Shown one piece after another: positions 1 to 5,154 of a DNA stretch of 5,349 nt. Within the stretch, counting starts at the first letter, position 1; each line of letters opens with the position of its first letter. Below the pieces are notes generated by a model that saw nothing but the letters and a program-made list of their open reading frames with translations, was not told where the DNA came from and did no database searches. Source of the stretch: Chloroflexia bacterium (GTDB lineage Bacteria > Chloroflexota > Chloroflexia > Thermomicrobiales > JALYUS01). The stretch spans positions 1 to 5,349 of the forward strand of contig JAICJW010000317.1 in NCBI GenBank assembly GCA_025928215.1, given 5' to 3'. The translations under genes were made by a program, and so were the position numbers.

Positions 1-296
1 ACGATCCACGACATGCCTTGGCACTCGCGACCGAACTGCGCGCTGGCGGCATCCGCGCCGAGGTAACGCTTGACCCGAAGCGTAATCTCATGCAGCAATT
101 TACCTACGCCGAGCGCAAGGGCATTCCTATCGTTCTAATCGCCGGTTCCGACGAGCGCGCAGCAGGAAAGGTAACAATCCGATTCGTGCAGGTGCGCCAA
201 GAGCGGAAGATCGATCGTGATGAGATTGCGTCACGGGTCGGGAACGAAATCCGCGAATGGGGCAATTTCGTGACGATGAACCTACAAAAACCATGA
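1..296 (+). CDS. hisS: Histidyl-tRNA synthetase, C-terminal anticodon-binding domain (5'-partial)
   Basis: The reading frame is open from the left edge (first full codon at base 3) to a TGA at 294-296, so only about the last 97 residues are present and the start lies outside the window. The visible part matches the C-terminal domain of class II histidyl-tRNA synthetase, an alpha/beta fold that recognises the tRNA-His anticodon. Landmarks are ALATELRAGGIRAEV, then KRNLMQQFTYAERKGIPIVL, then the turn IAGSDERAAGKVTIR, and a closing helix after RDE. The catalytic core with motifs 1-3 is not visible, so a paralogue such as HisZ or another class IIa synthetase tail cannot be fully excluded. The VTIR strand and the A-E-R-K-G-I-P pattern favour HisRS. 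GC is about 54% here by hand count of 61-180, lower than the next genes. Confidence 0.78.
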   Translation, partial: DPRHALALATELRAGGIRAEVTLDPKRNLMQQFTYAERKGIPIVLIAGSDERAAGKVTIRFVQVRQERKIDRDEIASRVGNEIREWGNFVTMNLQKP

Positions 297-311
297 CGAT
301 CCATCCTCCCT

Positions 312-341
312 CTTCGCGTCCTTCGTGTCTTCGTGGTTCAA
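312..341 (+). repeat. Dispersed spacer repeat, copy 1
   Basis: This 30-base stretch, built from degenerate repeats of the form CTTCGCGTCCTTCGTGTC and ending GTGGTTCAA, lies between the hisS stop and the next gene. It aligns without gaps to 1413-1442 with 22 of 30 identical bases; all eight differences are C/T changes. Similar sequences are known as common intergenic repeats in many environmental bacteria, often mis-translated on the opposite strand as 'NRRDAEDAE' peptides. Function unknown. An in-frame GTG at 325 inside the repeat could be mistaken for the start of the following gene. Confidence 0.7.
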
Positions 342-354
342 TCTTTTCAATCTC

Positions 355-1278
355 ATGAATGCGATTGGGTCGGCGTCGTCGCCGCGATGGTATCGGGGAA
401 CGGTGTCGGGGCTGAGCGCGTACCTGAGCGATTTGCGGGCGTGGGGCGCGGGGGCGGCGGAACTCGTCCTCCATCACGGCCCGGCGACCGAGCAATTCCG
501 CTTCGTCCATGTGATCGCGCAGGATTGGAACGCGACGTTCGCGCAGTATCACGCGCGCGGCATTGCCTGCCACGCGCACGCCTCCCTCGCGCCCGGTTTC
601 CGACTCGAAGGGTGGCACACAGACGCCAAATTCGTGCGGGCGCAGTACACGCCGCTCCTCGCCTTCTGCGCGCGGATGGCCCAGGCGGAAGGGCGCGGCG
701 TGACGATGGTCGTCCATGGGGCGGGCGACACGAAGGCGACACTTGGCGCAAACCAGGACGCGACACGCGGCTTCCTTCGCTGGGCGGAGGGCGAAATTGT
801 CCGGCTCGGTGGCGGGGTGCAGATTGCCATTGAACTCCTGCGAGCGCGCGGCGCGGGCGATGTCCATGCCGCCTCCGGGCGAGAGAGAGCGATGGTGCTC
901 GTCCGCGACTGCGATCCCGCGCTGATCGGTATTTGCTGGGATATGGAACACGACTGGTTCAACGGGCTGGGCGACCCGGCGTGGACGCCGCGCCCGCCGG
1001 ACGCCTTCCTCGACCGCGTCATCCATGCTCATGTGCACGATGCGAACGGCGCGACGCTGGCGAATCATTACCCGCTCGTTTTCAACACCGTGCCGTACGA
1101 CAGCATGGCGCCGCTGCTCGTCGCGCACGGCTACACCGGGCCGTTGATTCTCGAAATCCGCTACCGGCACGCCCTCGCGCTCGGCGATCCGCAGTTCTGG
1201 ATGGGCCAATCGTACGCCGTCCTCCACCGCCTCCTCACCGACACCGACGGCGCCCTCCGCTCCGGCCGCCCTGCGTAG
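355..1278 (+). CDS. Xylose isomerase-like TIM-barrel protein (sugar phosphate isomerase/epimerase family)
   Basis: A protein of 307 residues resembling the AP-endonuclease-2 / xylose isomerase-like TIM-barrel superfamily. Members isomerise or epimerise sugars, inositols or related compounds using a divalent metal; the substrate here cannot be named. Candidate metal ligands sit at the ends of predicted beta strands: H121 (VVHGAG), E160 (QIAIELL), D196 and H199 (ICWDMEHDW), H226/H228/D229 (HAHVHDAN) and E267 (LILEIRYR). No signal peptide or membrane segment is evident. I chose ATG 355 because the upstream in-frame GTG at 325 falls inside a dispersed repeat; no clear Shine-Dalgarno precedes either start. 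The first barrel strand looks short, so the N-terminus is the least certain part. The gene lies 58 bases after hisS on the same strand and could be read through from it. Its GC is very high (80% in bases 961-1020). Confidence 0.8.
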   Translation: MNAIGSASSPRWYRGTVSGLSAYLSDLRAWGAGAAELVLHHGPATEQFRFVHVIAQDWNATFAQYHARGIACHAHASLAPGFRLEGWHTDAKFVRAQYTPLLAFCARMAQAEGRGVTMVVHGAGDTKATLGANQDATRGFLRWAEGEIVRLGGGVQIAIELLRARGAGDVHAASGRERAMVLVRDCDPALIGICWDMEHDWFNGLGDPAWTPRPPDAFLDRVIHAHVHDANGATLANHYPLVFNTVPYDSMAPLLVAHGYTGPLILEIRYRHALALGDPQFWMGQSYAVLHRLLTDTDGALRSGRPA

Positions 1279-1289
1279 AGCAACCGATA

Positions 1290-1442
1290 AACCGCATACT
1301 GCCCAGAGGGCGCCCGGCAGAGGACGCAGAGAGGGGAAAGAAAGTAGAATGAGACAGGCGCGAAGCGGTTTGTAAACGTCTCCCGTCCGTCCTTTCTCTT
1401 CTTCCTGTATTTCTCTGCGTCCTCTGCGTCTCTGCGGTTCAA
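1290..1442. repeat. Inverted-repeat element containing dispersed repeat copy 2
   Basis: Most of the 177-base gap between the TIM-barrel and DUF6624-like genes is an imperfect inverted repeat. The left arm has AACCGC (1290-1295), then GCAGAGGACGCAGAGA (1317-1332). The right arm has the exact complements at 1412-1427 and 1434-1439. Purine-rich sequence inside the left arm (1333-1344) faces pyrimidine-rich sequence inside the right arm (1391-1404), which extends the arms weakly. The right arm (1413-1442) is the second copy of the repeat at 312-341. No transposase or clear target duplication is seen. It could be a small non-autonomous mobile element or a transcribed hairpin. On the minus strand it translates to a spurious NRRDAEDAEKYRKKR-type peptide. 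Confidence 0.6.
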
Positions 1443-1455
1443 GGGGTTTCATTCT

Positions 1456-2052
1456 ATGGAGCAGTATCACAACGAGTTGCGGGACATGTTCGCGGCGGAT
1501 CAGGCGGACCGGCGGGCGGTGGCGGCGCGGGAGATGACGCAGCCGGAACTGAACCTGCATGATTACGAGCGGCGGCAACGGCTGGAACACCTCGCGGCGG
1601 ACGGGGCGATTCAGCGCGCGGACGACTACTACTACGCCGCCTATCTCCTCCAGCACGGCACACTGCCGGAGGAGTTTCGCCGCGCGCACGACTTCGCCGC
1701 CGAGGCGGTGACGCGCGGCTCGCGCCCGGCGCGCTGGCTCTTCGCCGCCACGCTGGACCGCTGGCTCGTCGCGCTCGGCAAGCCGCAGCAGTACGGCACG
1801 CAGTATATCCGCATCGGCAACCACGGCTACGCGATCTACGAGGTGGACCCCGCCGTCTCCGACGCCGAGCGCGCCCAGTACGATGTACCGCCGCTCAATG
1901 AGCAGCTCCGGCTGCTGACGGAGAAAAACGGCGGCTGGCCCGTGCCGTGGGTGCAGCGCGTCAATGGCAAACTGCAAATCATCGAGCCGGAAGACGCTCC
2001 CGATGCTGGGCCGGTGCATCTGCTCATTCCGAAAGACCCGCACCAGCAGTGA
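1456..2052 (+). CDS. DUF6624-like protein of unknown function
   Basis: A cytoplasmic-looking protein of 198 residues with no signal peptide or membrane helix. The N-terminal third is charged and probably helical (DQADRRAV near residues 15-22). Next come YYYAAYLLQHG (58-68), AHDFAAEA (77-84), ARWLFAATLDRWL (92-104) and GKPQQYGTQY (108-117). The 'DR-x-L-x(3)-GKPQ-x-YGTQ' signature and the QHG motif recall DUF6624-type proteins, whose role is unknown. The C-terminal part has SDAERAQYDVPPL (about 135-147), then a proline- and acid-rich tail. ATG 1456 is supported by an AAGGGG stretch at 1441-1446, nine bases upstream, which overlaps the end of the repeat in the spacer. The gene is convergent with the kinase-like gene downstream. 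Family assignment is from memory of motifs; no catalytic role is proposed. Confidence 0.72.
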   Translation: MEQYHNELRDMFAADQADRRAVAAREMTQPELNLHDYERRQRLEHLAADGAIQRADDYYYAAYLLQHGTLPEEFRRAHDFAAEAVTRGSRPARWLFAATLDRWLVALGKPQQYGTQYIRIGNHGYAIYEVDPAVSDAERAQYDVPPLNEQLRLLTEKNGGWPVPWVQRVNGKLQIIEPEDAPDAGPVHLLIPKDPHQQ

Positions 2053-2059
2053 TCGCGTT

Positions 2060-2074
2060 AGAACCGGTGGTTCT
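2060..2074. terminator. Short hairpin between convergent genes
   Basis: AGAACC (2060-2065), a GGT loop and GGTTCT (2069-2074) form a perfect six-base-pair hairpin. It sits in the 23-base gap between the stop of the DUF6624-like gene and the stop of the minus-strand kinase-like gene. No T-run follows on either strand (TCT only on plus), so it is at best a weak bidirectional terminator. Confidence 0.35.
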
Positions 2075-2075
2075 T

Positions 2076-2657
2076 CTATGACGCGCCCATATCCTTCAGC
2101 CAGCGGGCGGTGGCGCGTGGGGAGCGGAGACGGACGAGGGTGCGGTGCGCGTGCTCCGGTGCGCTGAAGATGGCGGCGAACTCGCGCCGCCGCACGCGAT
2201 GCATCTTCACGATCCAGACGACGAGCGAGTCACGGCCAAAGAGCGCGCCGCGCCACGTCTCGCGGTTGCCATTCCAGAGTTCTTCGCGCCGGATGATCCG
2301 CCGCACGGTGCGCGGGACGACGCGCCAGAGCGGGATAATGATCGGATAATCGAGCCAGATCACCGTTTCCGCCTGCCCAATCGTCAGGTCACGCACGGCG
2401 GCGTAGTTGCCGTCCACGACCCAGCCATCGCCATTGAGGGCGTCCGCTGTGCGGGCGTGGAATTCTTCATTGGAAAGGTCTACCCAGTTCGGGCCGTGGA
2501 CGATGCCATCCAATTCTACGTGCGGGACGCCGAGCAGGCCCGCGAGGTGCTTCGCCAGTGTGGACTTCCCCGTTGCCGTCATGCCGAGGACGGCGATACG
2601 ACGGCCAAGCCGGAGAGAAGGTATTGGAGTATCTGATTCATCGGCAATCGTCAGCAC
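2076..2657 (-). CDS. P-loop nucleotide kinase-like protein (adenylate kinase / FlaR-like)
   Basis: A 193-residue P-loop NTPase. After about 20 lead residues comes the Walker A motif GMTATGKST (25-33), then VELDGIVHGPNW (47-58), where the LD probably contributes to the substrate site. WVVDGNY (79-85) and VIWLDYP (99-105) follow, and the C-terminal half has ELWNGNRE (126-133), RDSLVVW (142-148) and RLRSPR (176-181). This motif order is typical of the small kinase-like proteins annotated as adenylate kinase, 'DNA topology modulation protein' or AAA ATPase; true substrates are mostly unknown. It lacks the clear LID and NMP-binding layout of canonical Adk. GTG 2657 is chosen because an AGGAG lies five bases upstream; a nearby ATG at 2661 is out of frame. 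It starts 18 bases after the yraN stop, so it is probably the last gene of the rnhB-yraN unit. Confidence 0.82.
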   Translation of the reverse strand: MLTIADESDTPIPSLRLGRRIAVLGMTATGKSTLAKHLAGLLGVPHVELDGIVHGPNWVDLSNEEFHARTADALNGDGWVVDGNYAAVRDLTIGQAETVIWLDYPIIIPLWRVVPRTVRRIIRREELWNGNRETWRGALFGRDSLVVWIVKMHRVRRREFAAIFSAPEHAHRTLVRLRSPRATARWLKDMGAS

Positions 2658-2675
2658 ACATTCTCCTGCTCCACA

Positions 2676-3056
2676 TTACGCCTCGTTGATCGCGTCGCGC
2701 AGATGGAGGGTTTCGACGACGCGCCCGGCGCGGTCGAGCGTGATCGCGACAACATCAATGCGGACGAAGCGGTCGCCATGTTCCGGGTAGGCGGCGATGA
2801 AGGCGGCGACAGCATGGAGGACGCGCTTCGTCTTTGTGCCCACGACCGATTCCGCCGCCGTGCCATGCCCCGCTTCGGTGCGGACACGGACCTCAACGCA
2901 GACGAGCAGGTCGCCCTCGAGGGCGACGAGATCGAGTTCGCCGCCGCGACAGTGCCAGTTCCGCGCGATAATCGTGCAGCCTTCCTGTTCGAGCAGAAGG
3001 GCGGCGATCCGCTCGCCGCTCGCCCCGACGGCTGCATTGCGCGTCGGCTTCGTCAC
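2676..3056 (-). CDS. yraN: YraN family (UPF0102) endonuclease-like protein
   Basis: A 126-residue member of UPF0102/YraN, about the usual family length, with a predicted restriction-endonuclease-like fold; its cellular substrate is not established. Visible signatures are the N-terminal GASGERIAALLL (11-22), ARNWHCRGGELDLVA (31-45) and LVCVEVRVR (51-59). E40, D42, E55 and R57 sit at the positions of the PD-(D/E)xK-like core, with R in the final basic position as is common in this family. The start is GTG 3056, which overlaps the rnhB stop in a GTGA arrangement. No strong Shine-Dalgarno is visible, so translation is probably coupled to rnhB. A longer upstream extension of this frame is open only because it shadows rnhB. 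Confidence 0.9.
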   Translation of the reverse strand: MTKPTRNAAVGASGERIAALLLEQEGCTIIARNWHCRGGELDLVALEGDLLVCVEVRVRTEAGHGTAAESVVGTKTKRVLHAVAAFIAAYPEHGDRFVRIDVVAITLDRAGRVVETLHLRDAINEA

Positions 3057-3787
3057 CGCGCCGCGATGCCCGTGAAGCCGGTTGGCTCCTCGATGACGGC
3101 TTCGGCTTGTAAGGGATACGTGCGGGCAGCGACGGCGGCGGCATGGACGGGCGCGAAGCGGTAGCGATGGACGGGCGACGGCCCGTGCAGGCGGAGGGCG
3201 GCGCGATGTGTCGGCGTGCCGTATCCCTTGTGGCGGGCAAAATCGTAGTCGGGATGCGTGGCATCGAGCGCTACCATCATCGCGTCCCGCTCCACTTTGG
3301 CGATGATGCTCGCCGCCGCGATGGAGAGGCTCGTCGCGTCGCCGCGCGCGAACGCCCGCTGCGGGATGCGTAACTCCGGCAACTTCACCCAGTCGAGCAG
3401 CAGATAGCCCGGCATCCACGGCAGCGCCTCCACCGCGCGGCGCATCGCGAGGCGGTTGCCGACGGTCAGGCCGTAGCGGTCCAGTTCATCCGGCGGGACG
3501 ATGCCGATGCCGATACCGCTCGCCACCGCGCGGATCGTCGCGGCGAGCGTCGCGCGCTCCTCGGGCGTACAGGTCTTTGAGTCGCGCACATTGGCGAGGC
3601 GCAGCAGCAATTCCTCCGCGAGCGGCGGCGAAAAGACGGGCGGCAGCACGACTGCCGCCGCGACGAGCGGACCCGCCCACGCGCCGCGCCCAACCTCGTC
3701 CACGCCCGCAATTGGGCCATGCCCATCCTGTGTCAAATGGAGTTCTTCATCCAGCGTGGGGAATACCCGTCTCGCACCGCGTGGCAT
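3053..3787 (-). CDS. rnhB: Ribonuclease HII
   Basis: A 244-residue RNase HII, which cleaves RNA in RNA-DNA hybrids and nicks 5' of single ribonucleotides misincorporated in DNA. Catalytic acidic residues are visible: D30 and E31 in GVDEVGRG, D132 in LLLDWVKL and D150 in ARGDATS. The spacing of 18 between the last two equals that of E. coli RNase HII (D108, D126). SIAAASIIAKVERD (155-168) and ARHKGYGTPTH (184-194) followed by the HR at 207-208 complete the family pattern. W133 replaces the glycine often found after the third aspartate. ATG 3787 is preferred over ORF extension to 3880 because a GGAGG core (within 3791-3798 on plus) precedes it by five bases and the family starts near here. It follows rplS and overlaps yraN by four bases. 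Confidence 0.95.
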   Translation of the reverse strand: MPRGARRVFPTLDEELHLTQDGHGPIAGVDEVGRGAWAGPLVAAAVVLPPVFSPPLAEELLLRLANVRDSKTCTPEERATLAATIRAVASGIGIGIVPPDELDRYGLTVGNRLAMRRAVEALPWMPGYLLLDWVKLPELRIPQRAFARGDATSLSIAAASIIAKVERDAMMVALDATHPDYDFARHKGYGTPTHRAALRLHGPSPVHRYRFAPVHAAAVAARTYPLQAEAVIEEPTGFTGIAAR

Positions 3788-3790
3788 CGT

Positions 3791-3798
3791 CCCCTCCC
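3791..3798 (-). promoter_or_regulatory. Ribosome binding site of rnhB
   Basis: On the minus strand this reads GGGAGGGG, with a GGAGG core five bases before ATG 3787. It decides the rnhB start against the longer in-frame extension to 3880. Confidence 0.7.
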
Positions 3799-3813
3799 TC
3801 GTCTCTATGCGCG

Positions 3814-3840
3814 ATCCACAGATGTACGTACACTCTGGAT
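3814..3840. promoter_or_regulatory. Palindrome upstream of rnhB (possible operator)
   Basis: A perfect ten-base palindrome, TGTACGTACA (3823-3832), is flanked by ATCCA (3814-3818) and TGGAT (3836-3840), which are themselves inverted copies offset by one base. It lies 27-53 bases before the rnhB start, where an operator or early leader structure would be expected. I could not find a convincing -35/-10 pair beside it, so its role is a guess. Confidence 0.3.
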
Positions 3841-3878
3841 AGTAGCATATCTCCGCACCAATGGGAATATGTCGCAAC

Positions 3879-3906
3879 AAAAAACCGGCCGCATGATGGG
3901 CCGGTT
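3879..3906 (-). terminator. Rho-independent terminator after rplS
   Basis: AACCGGCC (3883-3890) and GGCCGGTT (3899-3906) form a perfect eight-base-pair stem with an eight-base loop. Read on the minus strand the stem runs directly into a T-run (plus-strand A-run, 3879-3884). It lies 67 bases past the rplS stop and before rnhB, so rplS probably ends here in part and rnhB may have its own promoter or depend on read-through. Confidence 0.75.
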
Positions 3907-3930
3907 GATACGCGAGGGAACAAGACGGGA

Positions 3931-3974
3931 GACGGAAACCGCACTCTTTTTTGCGGTTCTCCCCGGTTTCCGTC
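3931..3974 (-). repeat. Alternative hairpins overlapping the rplS stop
   Basis: GACGGAAACCG (3931-3941) and CGGTTTCCGTC (3964-3974) are a perfect eleven-base inverted repeat; the right arm overlaps the rplS TGA. Inside it AACCGC (3937-3942) can instead pair with GCGGTT (3953-3958), so the two structures share bases and exclude each other. A role in 3'-end processing, mRNA stability or attenuation before the downstream terminator is possible but unproven. Confidence 0.5.
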
Positions 3975-4377
3975 AGTCCGCGCCGGTGCTTGCGGTCTGG
4001 GTCGCGCCGCGCTTGCCGACGGGATGCTGCTCGCGGCGCTCCTTGAGGCGGGCCTTCTTGCCCGTCAGGGCGCGCAGGTAATAGAGCTGCTGGCGGCGCA
4101 CATTCGCCCGGCGGACGACTTCGATCTTGTCCACGCGCGGCGAGTGGAGCAGGAAGGTGCGCTCGACGCCGATGCTGTTCGCGCCGATCCGGCGGATGGT
4201 GTACGTCTCGTTGATGCCCCCACCCCGGCGGCTGAGCACGACGCCCTCGAAGATCTGGATGCGCTCACGCGTCCCCTCGACGACCTTGACGCTCGCGCGC
4301 ACGGTGTCGCCGGTGCGGAAGACGGGGATATCGGTGCGGAGAAACTGATCTCCCACGCTCTGAACTAATGGATGCAT
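3973..4377 (-). CDS. rplS: 50S ribosomal protein L19
   Basis: A 134-residue L19, a large-subunit protein at the 30S-50S interface. The sequence follows the family from end to end: an N-terminal helix, IPVFRTGDTVRASVKVVEG (17-35), ERIQIFEGVVLSRRGGG, TIRRIGANSIGVERTFLLHS, VDKIEVVRRANVRRQQLYYL and LTGKKARLKER. It is longer than the usual approximately 115 residues because of a short basic, then Thr/Ser-rich tail ending STGAD. ATG 4377 has a GAGG eight bases upstream. It is separated from rnhB by 185 bases with a terminator, and is divergent from the macro-domain gene. The usual partners rpsP, rimM and trmD are not adjacent on the upstream side, so L19 appears to be the first gene of its own transcript. 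Confidence 0.96.
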   Translation of the reverse strand: MHPLVQSVGDQFLRTDIPVFRTGDTVRASVKVVEGTRERIQIFEGVVLSRRGGGINETYTIRRIGANSIGVERTFLLHSPRVDKIEVVRRANVRRQQLYYLRALTGKKARLKERREQHPVGKRGATQTASTGAD

Positions 4378-4408
4378 CGCCTTCGCCTCACTCTTTGTTC
4401 TGCATTCA

Positions 4409-4435
4409 CGCGCCTACCGCCCATTTCCGGGCGCG
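4409..4435 (-). other. Possible hairpin in the rplS 5' leader
   Basis: CGCGCC (4409-4414) and GGCGCG (4430-4435) are a perfect six-base inverted repeat within the region that would be the rplS mRNA leader if the proposed promoter is right. In a GC-rich spacer this may be chance. L19 leader structures are known in some bacteria, but I do not recognise a match. Confidence 0.25.
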
Positions 4436-4441
4436 ACGGGC

Positions 4442-4471
4442 AGTGTACCATAGGGACAATGCGGCGTGCAA
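4442..4471 (-). promoter_or_regulatory. Candidate sigma-70 promoter of rplS
   Basis: On the minus strand TTGCAC (4471-4466) and TACACT (4447-4442) are separated by 18 bases. The second hexamer is preceded by TGG, which makes an extended -10 (TGN + TAnAnT). An A-rich stretch lies just upstream at about 4476-4482 (AAAAAC on minus). The implied leader is roughly 58 bases. The -35 match is weak (3 of 6), so the extended -10 carries most of the support. Confidence 0.45.
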
Positions 4472-4483
4472 ATGCTGTTTTTG

Positions 4484-4529
4484 GGTTCGCGGTTCGGGGT
4501 TCGAGGAATCTCGCTTCGAACCCCGAACC
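4484..4529. repeat. Heptamer direct repeats forming a 14-bp hairpin
   Basis: Three tandem copies of GGTTCGN lie at 4484-4490, 4491-4497 and 4498-4504. After an eleven-base gap come two inverted copies at 4516-4529. The second and third direct copies pair exactly with the inverted pair, giving a perfect 14-base-pair stem (4491-4504 with 4516-4529). It lies upstream of both the candidate rplS promoter and the macro gene. No T-run follows on either strand, so it is not a typical terminator. It may be a dispersed palindromic element or a barrier between the divergent units. Confidence 0.7.
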
Positions 4530-4539
4530 TTTCGTGCGG

Positions 4540-4572
4540 TATACTCGCGGGCTATGCGCTACCACGCGGAGG
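4540..4572 (+). promoter_or_regulatory. Candidate -10 box and ribosome binding site of the macro-domain gene
   Basis: TATACT (4540-4545) matches five of six positions of a -10 consensus; no good -35 is seen, and that place falls in the right arm of the heptamer hairpin. GGAGG at 4568-4572 precedes ATG 4577 by four bases, slightly tight, and fixes the start. Confidence 0.4.
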
Positions 4573-4576
4573 ATAG

Positions 4577-5104
4577 ATGACGGCATCGCACACGGAGCGC
4601 ATCACGGCGGTGCAGGACGACATCACGACGCAGCGCGTAGACGCGATCGTCAATGCGGCGAACACCTCGCTGATGGGCGGTGGCGGCGTGGACGGCGCGA
4701 TCCACCGCGCGGCAGGGCCGGGGTTGCTCGCGGAATGCCGGACGCTCGGCGGCTGCCCGACGGGCGAAGCACGGATCACGAAAGGGTACGACCTGCCCGC
4801 CACATGGGTGATCCACACCGCCGGCCCGATCTGGCACGGCGGCACGCATGGGGAGAATGAACTGCTGGCGCGCTGCTACCGCAGTTGCTTCGCCCTCGCC
4901 GCGCGGCACGCCGTCCGCACCATCGCCTTCCCCGCCATCAGTACCGGCATCTACGGCTTCCCGCTCGAACGCGCCACCCGCATCGCCGTCACCGAAACGA
5001 CCCGCTTCCTCGCAGACGACACGGAAATCGAAGAAGTGCGCTTCGTCTGCTTCGGCATGGAGACGTATCGGGTCTATCAGGCCATCGTCACGGGATCTGC
5101 CTAA
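4577..5104 (+). CDS. Macro-domain ADP-ribose hydrolase (O-acetyl-ADP-ribose deacetylase, YmdB/MacroD type)
   Basis: A single macro domain of 175 residues, nearly the length of E. coli YmdB and co-linear with it. Such enzymes remove the acetyl group from O-acetyl-ADP-ribose and some reverse mono-ADP-ribosylation. Motifs are DDIT (14-17), which binds the adenine side, VNAANTSLMGGGGVDGAIH (25-43), and AFPAISTGIYGFP (117-129), which forms the phosphate loop. N29 and D39 correspond to the catalytic N25 and D35 of YmdB. The usual Q-G-D-I-T is Q-D-D-I-T here, an uncommon change next to the ligand aspartate. The protein appears cytosolic, with no signal peptide. ATG 4577 is set by GGAGG. No partner ADP-ribosyltransferase or sirtuin is in the window, so there is no sign of a toxin-antitoxin pair. 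Confidence 0.93.
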   Translation: MTASHTERITAVQDDITTQRVDAIVNAANTSLMGGGGVDGAIHRAAGPGLLAECRTLGGCPTGEARITKGYDLPATWVIHTAGPIWHGGTHGENELLARCYRSCFALAARHAVRTIAFPAISTGIYGFPLERATRIAVTETTRFLADDTEIEEVRFVCFGMETYRVYQAIVTGSA

Positions 5105-5113
5105 GGGCAGCGA

Positions 5114-5154
5114 CACTCACGCTCTTACTCGAAAAGCATGAGTCGTTCGAGTGT
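5114..5154. other. Inverted repeats after the macro-domain gene
   Basis: ACTCGAA (5127-5133) and TTCGAGT (5146-5152) form a seven-base-pair stem. ACACTC (5114-5119) can alternatively pair with GAGTGT (5149-5154). It begins 10 bases after the macro stop. No T-run follows, so a terminator role is weak. I see nothing else gene-like between 5155 and 5263. Confidence 0.3.

Noticed and set aside
325..354. GTG 325 as the start of the TIM-barrel gene
   Set aside because: It lies inside the dispersed repeat and adds ten residues with no family resemblance; ATG 355 is in frame and better placed.
1161..1442. Minus-strand peptide beginning MNRRDAEDAEKYRKKR
   Set aside because: It is a translation of the dispersed repeat; such NRRDAEDAE peptides are familiar false genes.
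312..1442. Repeats as a CRISPR array
   Set aside because: There are only two copies over a kilobase apart with a gene between them, no regular spacers and no cas genes.
127..2043. A 638-residue open frame on the minus strand across hisS, the TIM-barrel gene and the DUF6624-like gene
   Set aside because: It is Arg/Ala/Val-rich, has no recognisable motif, runs through the repeat element and lies opposite two well-supported genes. High GC makes long antisense frames common.
3057..3419. N-terminal extension of the YraN frame
   Set aside because: It overlaps conserved catalytic sequence of rnhB in another frame; the GTGA overlap at 3053-3056 gives the normal family length.
3788..3880. Extended N-terminus of RNase HII starting at 3880
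   Set aside because: The extra 31 residues are Cys/Tyr-rich and unlike the family; the ribosome binding site supports ATG 3787.
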